Positions 1 to 5,126 of a DNA stretch of 6,639 bases are shown piece by piece. A program made the translations under genes and the position numbers. The notes beneath the pieces were generated by a model that saw only the letters and a list, made by a program, of their open reading frames with translations, did not search any database and was not told the origin of the DNA. Position 1 is the first letter of the stretch, and each line of letters begins with the position of its first letter. Where the stretch lies: NCBI GenBank assembly GCA_002391555.1, contig DGFG01000093.1, positions 5,653-12,291 of the forward strand. The letters run 5' to 3'. Origin of the DNA: Firmicutes bacterium UBA3906 (GTDB lineage: Bacteria > Bacillota > Clostridia > Caldicoprobacterales > DTU083).

Positions 1-749
1 GGGTTAATTGAGGAGAAATATTGCTTGATGTAAAAGTCAATTTGAGCCTCTGTCAAGGCTACTACCCCGTATAAATCCTTGTAGGCATCGTTTAGGACCT
101 GGAAAATCTCTTGGCCATAGGGCAAGATATCCTTGGCCTTTTTAAAGGAAACCAGCCTAACACCCAAACGGTCCTGGATCCTTTTGGCTATTTTCAATAT
201 TGACTCCGGTAGCTCTGTGGGAACCTTTATCCGGTATTCTACCCAGTCAACATCCTTTTCATAGCCGTTTTCCTCTAGGTACTCAACATAATACGGGTGG
301 TTGTAGATAGTAGTAAAGGAACCTGGCTCATCAAAGCCCTCAACCAGCAAGCCTTCCTTATCAAGGTCACAAAAGCCCATGGGGCCATGTACACCTGATA
401 GGCCTTCAGCTAGTGCCCAGTCTTCGACTGTCTTTAGCAGTCCATTTGCGACCTCCCTATCATCGATAAGGTCAAACCAACCAAATCTGGCATGGTCCCT
501 GTCCCACTTTTTGTTGGCCCTCTTGTTTATTATGCCCGCTATCCGGCCTGCTAGCTTTCCATCCTTGTAGGCAAGCCAATACTTGGCTCGGCAATACTCA
601 AAGGCCGGGTTTTTATTTTCCATCAGAGTATTTACCTCATCAATTATTAGTGGTGGTACCCAGTAGGGATTATCCTTGTAAAGCTTGAAAGGAAACATAA
701 TAAAATCCCTTAGCTGCCTACGTGTCTTTACCTCGACTATTTTTAGCAA
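1..749 (-). CDS. GNAT-like acetyltransferase family protein of unknown role, 3' end cut by window
   Basis: An open frame of 249 codons runs off the left edge, so the C-terminus is missing. The N-terminal third carries the run DNPYWVPPL (residues 26-34), then GRIAGIINKRAN (68-79) and WFDLIDD (91-97), which looks like the beta-strand core of a GNAT fold. A hallmark block follows: HGPMGFCDLDKEGLLVEGFD (121-140) and then TIYNHPYYVEYLEENGY (147-163). I recognise this as a conserved family of roughly 370-residue proteins, usually annotated as GNAT-family or hypothetical, related to E. coli YghO; no substrate is known to me. The start is TTG at 749: an in-frame TGA lies three codons upstream, and AGGGGTGA at 765-758 sits 8 nt before it. 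A nearer ATG (756-754) is in another frame and stops after 12 codons. It begins 45 bp after comB and may be cotranscribed with it; a TATAAT in that gap (776-771 region) lacks a good -35. Confidence 0.8.
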   Translation of the reverse strand, partial: MLKIVEVKTRRQLRDFIMFPFKLYKDNPYWVPPLIIDEVNTLMENKNPAFEYCRAKYWLAYKDGKLAGRIAGIINKRANKKWDRDHARFGWFDLIDDREVANGLLKTVEDWALAEGLSGVHGPMGFCDLDKEGLLVEGFDEPGSFTTIYNHPYYVEYLEENGYEKDVDWVEYRIKVPTELPESILKIAKRIQDRLGVRLVSFKKAKDILPYGQEIFQVLNDAYKDLYGVVALTEAQIDFYIKQYFSSIN

Positions 750-794
750 AATCCATCACCCCTTTACTTTTATTATAAAGATCAGGCTAACTGT

Positions 795-1517
795 CTACCT
801 GTCTAACCGCTTGACAACACCGTCCATGTAAACTCCAACAATGGGGGCGATATTTTCAGTCAAGCAATAGTCTAGGTCAGCAGTTAGTCCTAGTTCCTTC
901 ATCCTTTTATAGTGGAATGTATCCCTTAGTCTCTCGTGGATCTTGCCCCTGCTAAAGTCATAAGCATCACTAGAGATAATGGATAAATCATCTAGTTCTA
1001 CATCTATCCTTTTTTTAATTCGGCTGATAGCAGCACCTGCAGTCAGGCAGTCATCAAGGGTGAACCTCCCATTAGTACCAGCGCAAACAAATATAGTGTC
1101 CTTGGCCTGGTCTACTATATAATCTACAGTGGCATCGATGTTTATCATGCTGCATATAAGGACAGTACTAGCATCCGAGCTCATATTTATAGCCCGTGTC
1201 CCGTTTGTTGTCGTCAATAGCAAGGTTTTACCTTCGATTATTTCTCTTTTGTATTCTAGGGGGGAGTTGGATAGGTCAAAGCCCTCTATGGGTAGGGTGT
1301 TTCTCTCTCCGCACAAAAGAAATGAATCCTTGTCATAGTTTTTCGACATATTTACTGCTTCTTCGATTTCAGTTACTGGAATAATCTCCTTACAGCCATT
1401 GTGTAGGGCAGCTATCATTGTGCTAGATGCCCTAAGTACGTCAATTACTACTACAACTTTATCCTTAAAATCCTTTTCTATTACTGTATCTGGTGTAGCG
1501 AATGAGCTAAGCTTCAT
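795..1517 (-). CDS. comB: 2-phosphosulfolactate phosphatase (ComB family)
   Basis: The 240-residue product has the full length and signature blocks of ComB: VIDVLRASST (24-33), GERNTLPIEGFDLSNSPLEY (70-89), TTTNGTRA (102-109) and CAGTNGRFTLDDCLTAG (145-161). The family is a Mg-dependent phosphatase that converts (R)-2-phospho-3-sulfolactate to 3-sulfolactate in the cytoplasm. In methanogens this is a step of coenzyme M synthesis. In Bacillus the homologue YitC belongs to a sporulation-expressed operon linked to sulfolactate of spores. Neither the synthase ComA nor a sulfolactate dehydrogenase lies in the window. The ATG start is preceded by GGAGG with a 6-nt spacer. It lies 95 bp downstream of spmB on the same strand, and that gap contains a possible promoter of its own. 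The family call is firm; the in vivo pathway is inferred. Confidence 0.93.
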   Translation of the reverse strand: MKLSSFATPDTVIEKDFKDKVVVVIDVLRASSTMIAALHNGCKEIIPVTEIEEAVNMSKNYDKDSFLLCGERNTLPIEGFDLSNSPLEYKREIIEGKTLLLTTTNGTRAINMSSDASTVLICSMINIDATVDYIVDQAKDTIFVCAGTNGRFTLDDCLTAGAAISRIKKRIDVELDDLSIISSDAYDFSRGKIHERLRDTFHYKRMKELGLTADLDYCLTENIAPIVGVYMDGVVKRLDR

Positions 1518-1553
1518 ATATAGCCTCCATCTATCAATCTAATTGTTAGCCCA

Positions 1554-1583
1554 ATTATATCATAGATTAATGTTCTTAGTCGA
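1554..1583 (-). promoter_or_regulatory. Candidate housekeeping promoter for comB
   Basis: On the minus strand a perfect TATAAT (1559-1554) follows TCGACT (1583-1578) at 18 bp; the -35 matches TTGACA at 4 of 6 positions. Transcription would begin near 1547, leaving about 30 nt of leader before the comB ATG at 1517, with room for its GGAGG site. This would let comB be expressed separately from spmAB. It is a motif match only. Confidence 0.4.
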
Positions 1584-1588
1584 CAGGG

Positions 1589-1606
1589 AGTACCATTATA
1601 GTACCA
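1589..1606. repeat. Direct repeat AGTACCA x2, 11-bp period
   Basis: Two exact copies of AGTACCA (1589-1595 and 1600-1606) are separated by TTAT, so their starts are 11 bp apart, about one helical turn. They lie in the spmB-comB gap just upstream of the candidate comB promoter. That geometry suits an operator bound on one face of the helix, but seven-base repeats in AT-rich DNA can be chance. Confidence 0.3.
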
Positions 1607-1612
1607 ATCCAG

Positions 1613-2143
1613 CTAGAAAAACACATTACATATTATGATAGAGGCAATGAAACCAGCCATATCAGCTATCAGGCCTGCCGCTAGGGCATACCGGGCATTT
1701 TTTATTCCTACTGCACCTAGGTAAACTGAGATTGTATAAAAGGTAGTCTCAGTAGAGCCCATGGCAGTAGAGGCCGTTCTACCTATTATAGAATCTGGTC
1801 CATAAACCTTTAAAAGCTCAGCTAGTATCCCTAGTGAGGCGGCACCTGACATGGGCCTCATAATAAAAAGGGGCAGGACCTCAGGCGGTCCCCCCAGCAA
1901 AGAGAAAATAGGCTTTACCAGCTCTGTTACCATATCCATAGCCCCTGAGGACCTAAATATCCCTATAGCTACAAACATGGCAACTAGGTAAGGTACTATA
2001 CGAAAGGCAGTAGTCAGTCCCTCCTTGGCACCCTCTATAAAGGTGTCATATACAGCTATCCCCTTAAAATGACCATAGGCTAAAATAAATATGAAAAATA
2101 GGGGTATGGCAAATACAGATATTATCTTAATAGCCTCTAGCAA
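1613..2143 (-). CDS. spmB: Spore maturation protein B
   Basis: From the chosen start the protein has 176 residues, close to B. subtilis SpmB (about 178). It is a very hydrophobic membrane protein of the nucleoside-recognition (Gate) type, with conserved blocks PLFIMRPMSGAASLG (91-105) and MGSTETTFYTISVYLG (128-143). SpmB works with SpmA in late spore maturation; Bacillus mutants make spores with poorly dehydrated cores and lower heat resistance. What the pair transports or gates is not established. The start is TTG at 2143, with GAGGTGA (2155-2149) five bases upstream. The frame stays open back to 2266, but that extension overlaps the end of spmA, adds a non-family N-terminus and skips this ribosome site. 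The gene begins 68 bp after the spmA stop and is almost certainly in the same operon. Confidence 0.92.
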   Translation of the reverse strand: MLEAIKIISVFAIPLFFIFILAYGHFKGIAVYDTFIEGAKEGLTTAFRIVPYLVAMFVAIGIFRSSGAMDMVTELVKPIFSLLGGPPEVLPLFIMRPMSGAASLGILAELLKVYGPDSIIGRTASTAMGSTETTFYTISVYLGAVGIKNARYALAAGLIADMAGFIASIIICNVFF

Positions 2144-2155
2144 AAAAATCACCTC

Positions 2156-2174
2156 AAAAAATTTCAAATTTTTT
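2156..2174. repeat. All-AT palindrome next to the spmB ribosome site
   Basis: A perfect inverted repeat of nine bases either side of a single central C (arms 2156-2164 and 2166-2174, AAAAAATTT and AAATTTTTT) lies in the spmA-spmB gap, directly abutting the spmB Shine-Dalgarno site. As RNA it would form only a weak A-U hairpin. As DNA its A-tracts may bend. It could tune spmB expression or be a by-product of AT-rich intergenic sequence. Confidence 0.35.
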
Positions 2175-2211
2175 ATAAAAAAAGGTTTAACTCGATAATT
2201 CTGTTTATATA

Positions 2212-2787
2212 TTAGTAATAGCGCCTTAGAATTAGAACAGCTAGTATACCTGTAGCACAAGCGCAAATAGTCGCAACAAGGGTTGTCCCTATAATCTCTG
2301 CTGGATTAGCTGACCCTGCTGCTGATCTAAGACCTATAATAGTCGTAGGTATGAGCTGGATAGAGGAGGTGTTTAAGACAATAAACATACACATAGCATT
2401 GGATGGCCGTGCTTTATCCCGATTTAGTTTCTGAAGTTCTTTCATTGCTTTTATACCAAGTGGAGTTGCGGCATTGCCAAGACCTAGAATATTGGCTATA
2501 ATATTCATGGTCATAGCACCCATGGCTGGACTCGATGGAGGCAGGTCAGGGAATAAGATCCCTAAAGGGCCCCTCATCCTCTTGGACAAGGCATTAACAA
2601 GGCCTGATTTTTCAGCAACCTTCATTAGGCCAAGCCACAAGGAGTATATACCTATAAGAGCAAAGCATAACTCTACTGCAGACCTGGCACCATCAAAGGC
2701 AGCCTGAGTTGTAGCCTCGATCCGGCCAGTGACTGCAGCAACTAAAAGGCCTATAATAATAAAGGCCATCCATATGATATTTATCAT
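2212..2787 (-). CDS. spmA: Spore maturation protein A
   Basis: This 191-residue membrane protein matches SpmA in length (about 196 in Bacillus) and in its diagnostic core: NIIANILGLGNAATPLGIKA (95-114), then MKELQKLN (115-122) and NAMCMFIVLNTSSIQLIPT (130-148). It has a hydrophobic N-terminal helix (about 3-20), a second at 39-56, and a hydrophobic C-terminal helix ending in RRYY. It is the partner of SpmB in spore-core dehydration and heat resistance. The ATG start has AAAGGGTGA (2800-2792) just upstream. In B. subtilis spmAB follow dacB, a sporulation carboxypeptidase gene transcribed by sigma E. Here no dacB is present and spmA is the first gene of its transcript, head-to-head with abrB across a 201-bp gap. 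Confidence 0.94.
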   Translation of the reverse strand: MINIIWMAFIIIGLLVAAVTGRIEATTQAAFDGARSAVELCFALIGIYSLWLGLMKVAEKSGLVNALSKRMRGPLGILFPDLPPSSPAMGAMTMNIIANILGLGNAATPLGIKAMKELQKLNRDKARPSNAMCMFIVLNTSSIQLIPTTIIGLRSAAGSANPAEIIGTTLVATICACATGILAVLILRRYY

Positions 2788-2800
2788 TAAATCACCCTTT

Positions 2801-2829
2801 ATTATGTCCTAGTTACATTTTTATGACAA
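2801..2829 (-). promoter_or_regulatory. Promoter-like sequence upstream of spmA
   Basis: On the minus strand TTGTCA (2829-2824) and CATAAT (2806-2801) are 17 bp apart, each one mismatch from the housekeeping consensus. The same stretch loosely resembles a sporulation sigma-E site (TCATA with CATAATAA). The difficulty is position: the start point would fall near 2794, inside the spmA Shine-Dalgarno site, giving a nearly leaderless message. The real promoter may lie farther upstream in 2830-2900, where I see no convincing match. Confidence 0.3.
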
Positions 2830-2911
2830 GCCTGAAGGCTATAGAACATAAGGTGTTAAAAAGTAAAAAATATAGTTTTAAAAAAAATATAAAAAAACTT
2901 CAAAAAAGAGG

Positions 2912-2940
2912 TTGACTTATATTTCAATTATTGGTAAAAT
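2912..2940 (+). promoter_or_regulatory. Housekeeping (sigma A) promoter of abrB
   Basis: TTGACT (2912-2917) and TAAAAT (2935-2940) are separated by 17 bp, each one mismatch from consensus at the ideal spacing. The region just upstream (about 2870-2907) is rich in A-tracts that could act as an UP element. The expected start is near 2947, giving a leader of about 42 nt before the abrB ATG. It fits the vegetative expression expected of abrB. Confidence 0.75.
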
Positions 2941-2955
2941 ACAAATCGTAGGACG

Positions 2956-2963
2956 TTGTCGAA
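2956..2963 (+). promoter_or_regulatory. Spo0A box in the abrB leader (repressor position)
   Basis: TTGTCGAA contains a perfect TGNCGAA Spo0A box (2957-2963). It lies about 10-17 bp past the predicted abrB start point. In B. subtilis, phosphorylated Spo0A represses abrB by binding boxes just downstream of its promoters, so both motif and position agree with conserved Spo0A repression. Binding has not been shown here. Confidence 0.65.
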
Positions 2964-2988
2964 TTTTGTATAAAAGGGGGGAAGAAAT

Positions 2989-3234
2989 ATGAAATCCACA
3001 GGTATAGTTAGAAAGGTCGATGAACTAGGTAGAGTTGTAATACCAATCGAGCTTCGAAGAACACTAGACATTGAGGAGAAAGACGCTTTAGAAATCTACG
3101 TTGACGGAGAATTAATTATTCTAAAGAAGTATGCTCCAGCATGCATTTTCTGTGAAGATGCACGTGATGTCGTTCAATACAGAGGCAAGAATATATGCAA
3201 GAGCTGTCTAGCAGAGATGGGAAACCACAAGTAA
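2989..3234 (+). CDS. abrB: AbrB-family transition-state regulator with a four-cysteine tail
   Basis: The first ~48 residues, beginning MKSTGIVRKVDELGRVVIPI, are nearly the Bacillus AbrB swapped-hairpin DNA-binding domain, including ELRRTL and the KDALEIYVDGELIILKKY strands. The C-terminal part differs from Bacillus AbrB: Cys52-x2-Cys55 and Cys70-x2-Cys73, a spacing suited to a small zinc knuckle, replace the usual oligomerisation domain, and the protein is 81 residues instead of about 96. AbrB proteins act as dimers or tetramers that hold stationary-phase and sporulation genes off during growth. The ATG is preceded by AGGGGGGA about 6 nt upstream. It is transcribed alone from its own promoter, with a Spo0A box in the leader and a terminator after the stop. 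It is divergent from spmA and convergent with rsmI. The family call is firm; metal binding is inferred. Confidence 0.95.
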   Translation: MKSTGIVRKVDELGRVVIPIELRRTLDIEEKDALEIYVDGELIILKKYAPACIFCEDARDVVQYRGKNICKSCLAEMGNHK

Positions 3235-3260
3235 TTCCTAATCTATAATAGAAGAGTTCT

Positions 3261-3274
3261 TGACGAATTCGACA
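3261..3274. promoter_or_regulatory. Inverted pair of Spo0A-box-like heptamers after abrB
   Basis: The 14 bases TGACGAATTCGACA hold TGACGAA on the plus strand (3261-3267) and TGTCGAA on the minus strand (3274-3268), both exact fits to TGNCGAA, placed tail to tail. They lie between the abrB stop and its terminator, an unusual place for a promoter operator. A role as a roadblock or second Spo0A site is possible; chance is not excluded. Confidence 0.35.
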
Positions 3275-3275
3275 T

Positions 3276-3300
3276 AAAAGCAGCCCAAGGGCTGCTTTTT
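3276..3300 (+). terminator. Intrinsic terminator of abrB, probably bidirectional
   Basis: AAAAGCAGCCC (3276-3286) pairs with GGGCTGCTTTT (3289-3299) to give a strong GC-rich stem with a tight loop, followed on the plus strand by a T-rich tail (3296-3300 and further T runs to about 3317). Read on the minus strand, the stem ends in TTTTA, so it may also stop rsmI transcripts, whose stop codon lies 37 bp away. It separates two convergent genes. Confidence 0.85.
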
Positions 3301-3336
3301 GCTTTTTATTTGCTTTTTGTACTAAGTCTTTGTCTT

Positions 3337-4218
3337 TTAATCTTGATCCCCACTATCATCCTCTATAATACCGATACTGGCCTGGTATACTTCTCTTTTT
3401 GGAATCTGCCTATCCCTAGTAGTTAGCCTTATAGCCTCCTTTTTGGATAGGCCCTTGTTTATATAGGTTAGTATATGGTCTTTTATACTTATGCCTTCAA
3501 AATCAAAGGTCTTGGCCAAGGACTTGTTTCCCTCTATCACTAAAACAAATTCGCCCCTTGGCTCTGTTTGCTCATAATAGGCCTGGGCTTCTTTTATGGT
3601 AAGGCTAAGGACCTGCTCATGGACCTTGGTCAGCTCCCTGGCTAGTGATATTTTCCTGTCACCTAGGTACTTGTAAAGGTCCTTTAGGGTCCTTTTTAAC
3701 CTATGGGGTGACTCATAAAGTATTATGGTCCTGTCTTCAGCTGCCAGCCTTTCTAATAGGTCATTTCTTTCCTTGTTATTTCTGGGTAGAAAGCCCTCAA
3801 AGGAAAATCTATCAGTAGAAAGGCCTGATAGGACAAGGCCTGTTATCCCAGCAGAAGGCCCAGGCAGGACACTGACTCCTATACCCTCCTGTCTTGCAAG
3901 CCTAACTAGGTCAGCCCCTGGATCAGAAATACCAGGCATACCAGCATCAGAGCAATAGATGACAGTCTTGCCTTCCTTTAGGGCAGCTATTAGGTCTGCT
4001 CCCCTGGTCCGCTGGTTATGCTCATGATAGGAAATAAGGGGCTTGGATATACCATAATGGTTAAGTAGCTTTATGGTATGGCGGGTATCCTCGGCAGCGA
4101 CTAGATCAGCCTCCCTCAGTAGCCTCAAAGCCCTTAGGCTAATATCTTCAAGGTTGCCTATTGGTGTTGCACACAAGTATAGGTTTCCATAGTCTTTTTT
4201 GTCCATAGGTCTGGGCAA
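3337..4218 (-). CDS. rsmI: 16S rRNA (cytidine-1402-2'-O)-methyltransferase
   Basis: The 293-residue protein matches RsmI in length (B. subtilis about 292). It has the tetrapyrrole-methylase-type fold: YLCATPIGNLEDISLRAL (14-31), AAEDTRHT (41-48), SDAGMPGISDPG (90-101), VLPGPSAGITGLVLSGL (117-133), FSFEGFLP (138-145) and YESPHR (168-173). It uses S-adenosylmethionine to methylate the 2'-hydroxyl of C1402 in 16S rRNA, a decoding-centre modification that fine-tunes P-site fidelity. The start is uncertain. TTG at 4218 lies only 4 nt past the stop of a short upstream ORF and so could be coupled to it, with AGGT 2 nt before it. ATG at 4206, four codons later, has no ribosome site at normal distance. 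The gene sits downstream of trmN6 and converges on abrB, as in Bacillus. Confidence 0.95.
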   Translation of the reverse strand: MPRPMDKKDYGNLYLCATPIGNLEDISLRALRLLREADLVAAEDTRHTIKLLNHYGISKPLISYHEHNQRTRGADLIAALKEGKTVIYCSDAGMPGISDPGADLVRLARQEGIGVSVLPGPSAGITGLVLSGLSTDRFSFEGFLPRNNKERNDLLERLAAEDRTIILYESPHRLKRTLKDLYKYLGDRKISLARELTKVHEQVLSLTIKEAQAYYEQTEPRGEFVLVIEGNKSLAKTFDFEGISIKDHILTYINKGLSKKEAIRLTTRDRQIPKREVYQASIGIIEDDSGDQD

Positions 4219-4222
4219 TTAC

Positions 4223-4255
4223 CTATTGGGGGTAAAGCCCTTTTCTCCTTTCCAT
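4223..4255 (-). CDS. Possible 10-codon leader ORF before rsmI
   Basis: An ATG at 4255 is preceded at 6 nt by AAGGGA (4267-4262) and encodes MERRKGLYPQ, ending at TAG (4225-4223) four bases before the rsmI TTG. It has adjacent AGG AGA arginine codons. The ribosome-site spacing and close handover suit a translated leader peptide coupled to rsmI, but so short a frame may be chance. I know no homologue. Confidence 0.3.
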   Translation of the reverse strand: MERRKGLYPQ

Positions 4256-4291
4256 CCTAAATCCCTTATTAAATCAAGAGGATTATTCTAA

Positions 4292-4322
4292 TTAGCCCTC
4301 TCTTAGCTAAAAGGGAGGCTAA
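4292..4322 (-). other. Imperfect hairpin in the trmN6-rsmI gap
   Basis: The 147-bp gap between trmN6 and rsmI contains TTAGCCCTCTC (4292-4302) facing GGGAGGCTAA (4313-4322), a stem of about 10 pairs with one bulge, and an inner TTAGCTAA in the loop. Minus-strand RNA leaving the stem continues TTAGAAT, so there is no proper T-tract for a standard terminator. It may be a partial terminator, a processing site or neither. No complete promoter is evident in the gap. Confidence 0.3.
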
Positions 4323-4365
4323 AAAAGTATATAGTAGACAATAATCCAGCCTAATTTATCCATCT

Positions 4366-5106
4366 TTACTTTATATGATATATATCCTTTATATCCTGGC
4401 TGTAGTTGCCCTCATCATCATAGACAAATAGGGGCCTAGACCATTTTATATGGGGCCTAGAATCCTTTATCCCCTCTACTAGGACAAGGTTTGGAGGCTT
4501 GTCCTTGTTGGGATGGACCATCTGTAGTCGCTTAGGCTCAAGTCTATGGGTCCTCATAAAGTAAATTATATCAGCTAGCCTATCAGACTGGTGTATCATG
4601 GCAAACCTAGCTCCAGACCTGAGTAGGTCTGAGGCCGCACCTATTACATCCTCTAGGGTACACAAGAGCTCATGCCTGGCTATAGCCAGAGAAGAATTGG
4701 GGTTTACAAGGCCTGAGCCCAGCTTTTTATATGGTGGGTTGGACACAACCAGGTCAAAGGAGTCCATCTCCAATAGGTCCCGGGCATCTTTTATATCCCC
4801 CTTTATTATCTTAACCCTATCCTGGAGCTGGTTTAGCCTTATACTTCGGCTAGCCATTTCTACCATATCTGCTTGGATCTCAAGGCCTGTGATCCTTGCC
4901 TCATCCTGCCTGCCAGCCAAAAGTATGGGGATGATACCTGTGCCTGTACCTAGGTCAAGGACCCTGTCCCCTCTTCTTATAGTAGCAAAGCCACTAAGTA
5001 GGACTGCATCTGTTCCAAAGCAAAACTTATTTGGGTTTTGTATAATCCTAAGGCCCTTGTACTGAAGGTCGTCTATCCTCTCATGCTCTCCTAGGGCAAG
5101 CTCCAT
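4366..5106 (-). CDS. trmN6: tRNA1(Val) A37 N6-methyltransferase (YabB/TrmN6 family)
   Basis: This is a 246-residue class I SAM methyltransferase: FGTDAVLLS (30-38), the SAM-binding motif I DLGTGTGIIPILL (51-63), acidic LEIQADM (75-81) after the second strand, and the NPPY catalytic motif (123-126) of enzymes that methylate exocyclic amino groups. The family (E. coli YfiC/TrmN6, Bacillus YabB) modifies A37, next to the anticodon, in tRNA-Val. The C-terminal LFVYDDEGNYSQDI (226-239) is typical of Firmicute members. The ATG is preceded by AAGGATGA with about 7 nt spacing. It begins 20 bp after the thioredoxin-like gene, so is probably in the ccdA operon, and precedes rsmI as in Bacillus, without the yazA gene found between them there. 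The family is sure; the exact tRNA substrate is by homology. Confidence 0.92.
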   Translation of the reverse strand: MELALGEHERIDDLQYKGLRIIQNPNKFCFGTDAVLLSGFATIRRGDRVLDLGTGTGIIPILLAGRQDEARITGLEIQADMVEMASRSIRLNQLQDRVKIIKGDIKDARDLLEMDSFDLVVSNPPYKKLGSGLVNPNSSLAIARHELLCTLEDVIGAASDLLRSGARFAMIHQSDRLADIIYFMRTHRLEPKRLQMVHPNKDKPPNLVLVEGIKDSRPHIKWSRPLFVYDDEGNYSQDIKDIYHIK

Positions 5107-5126
5107 AGGTCACTCATCCTTTTTAG

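Noticed and set aside
754..756. ATG close to the ribosome site of the GNAT-like gene
   Set aside because: It is out of frame with the family motifs and stops after 12 codons.
791..805. Tandem CTGTCTA repeat across the comB stop codon
   Set aside because: Only two short copies, partly coding, with no pairing or promoter role visible.
2144..2266. A 41-codon N-terminal extension of spmB, overlapping the end of spmA
   Set aside because: The extension has no family similarity, makes the protein too long, lacks a ribosome site and crosses the AT palindrome; TTG 2143 has an ideal GAGGTGA site.
2830..2842. Small inverted repeat AGCCT-GA-AGGCT upstream of spmA
   Set aside because: Five-base arms with a two-base loop cannot form a useful hairpin, and no T-tract follows.
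4598..5065. A 155-codon plus-strand frame
   Set aside because: It lies wholly antisense to trmN6, whose motifs are unmistakable; it has no ribosome site or family features.
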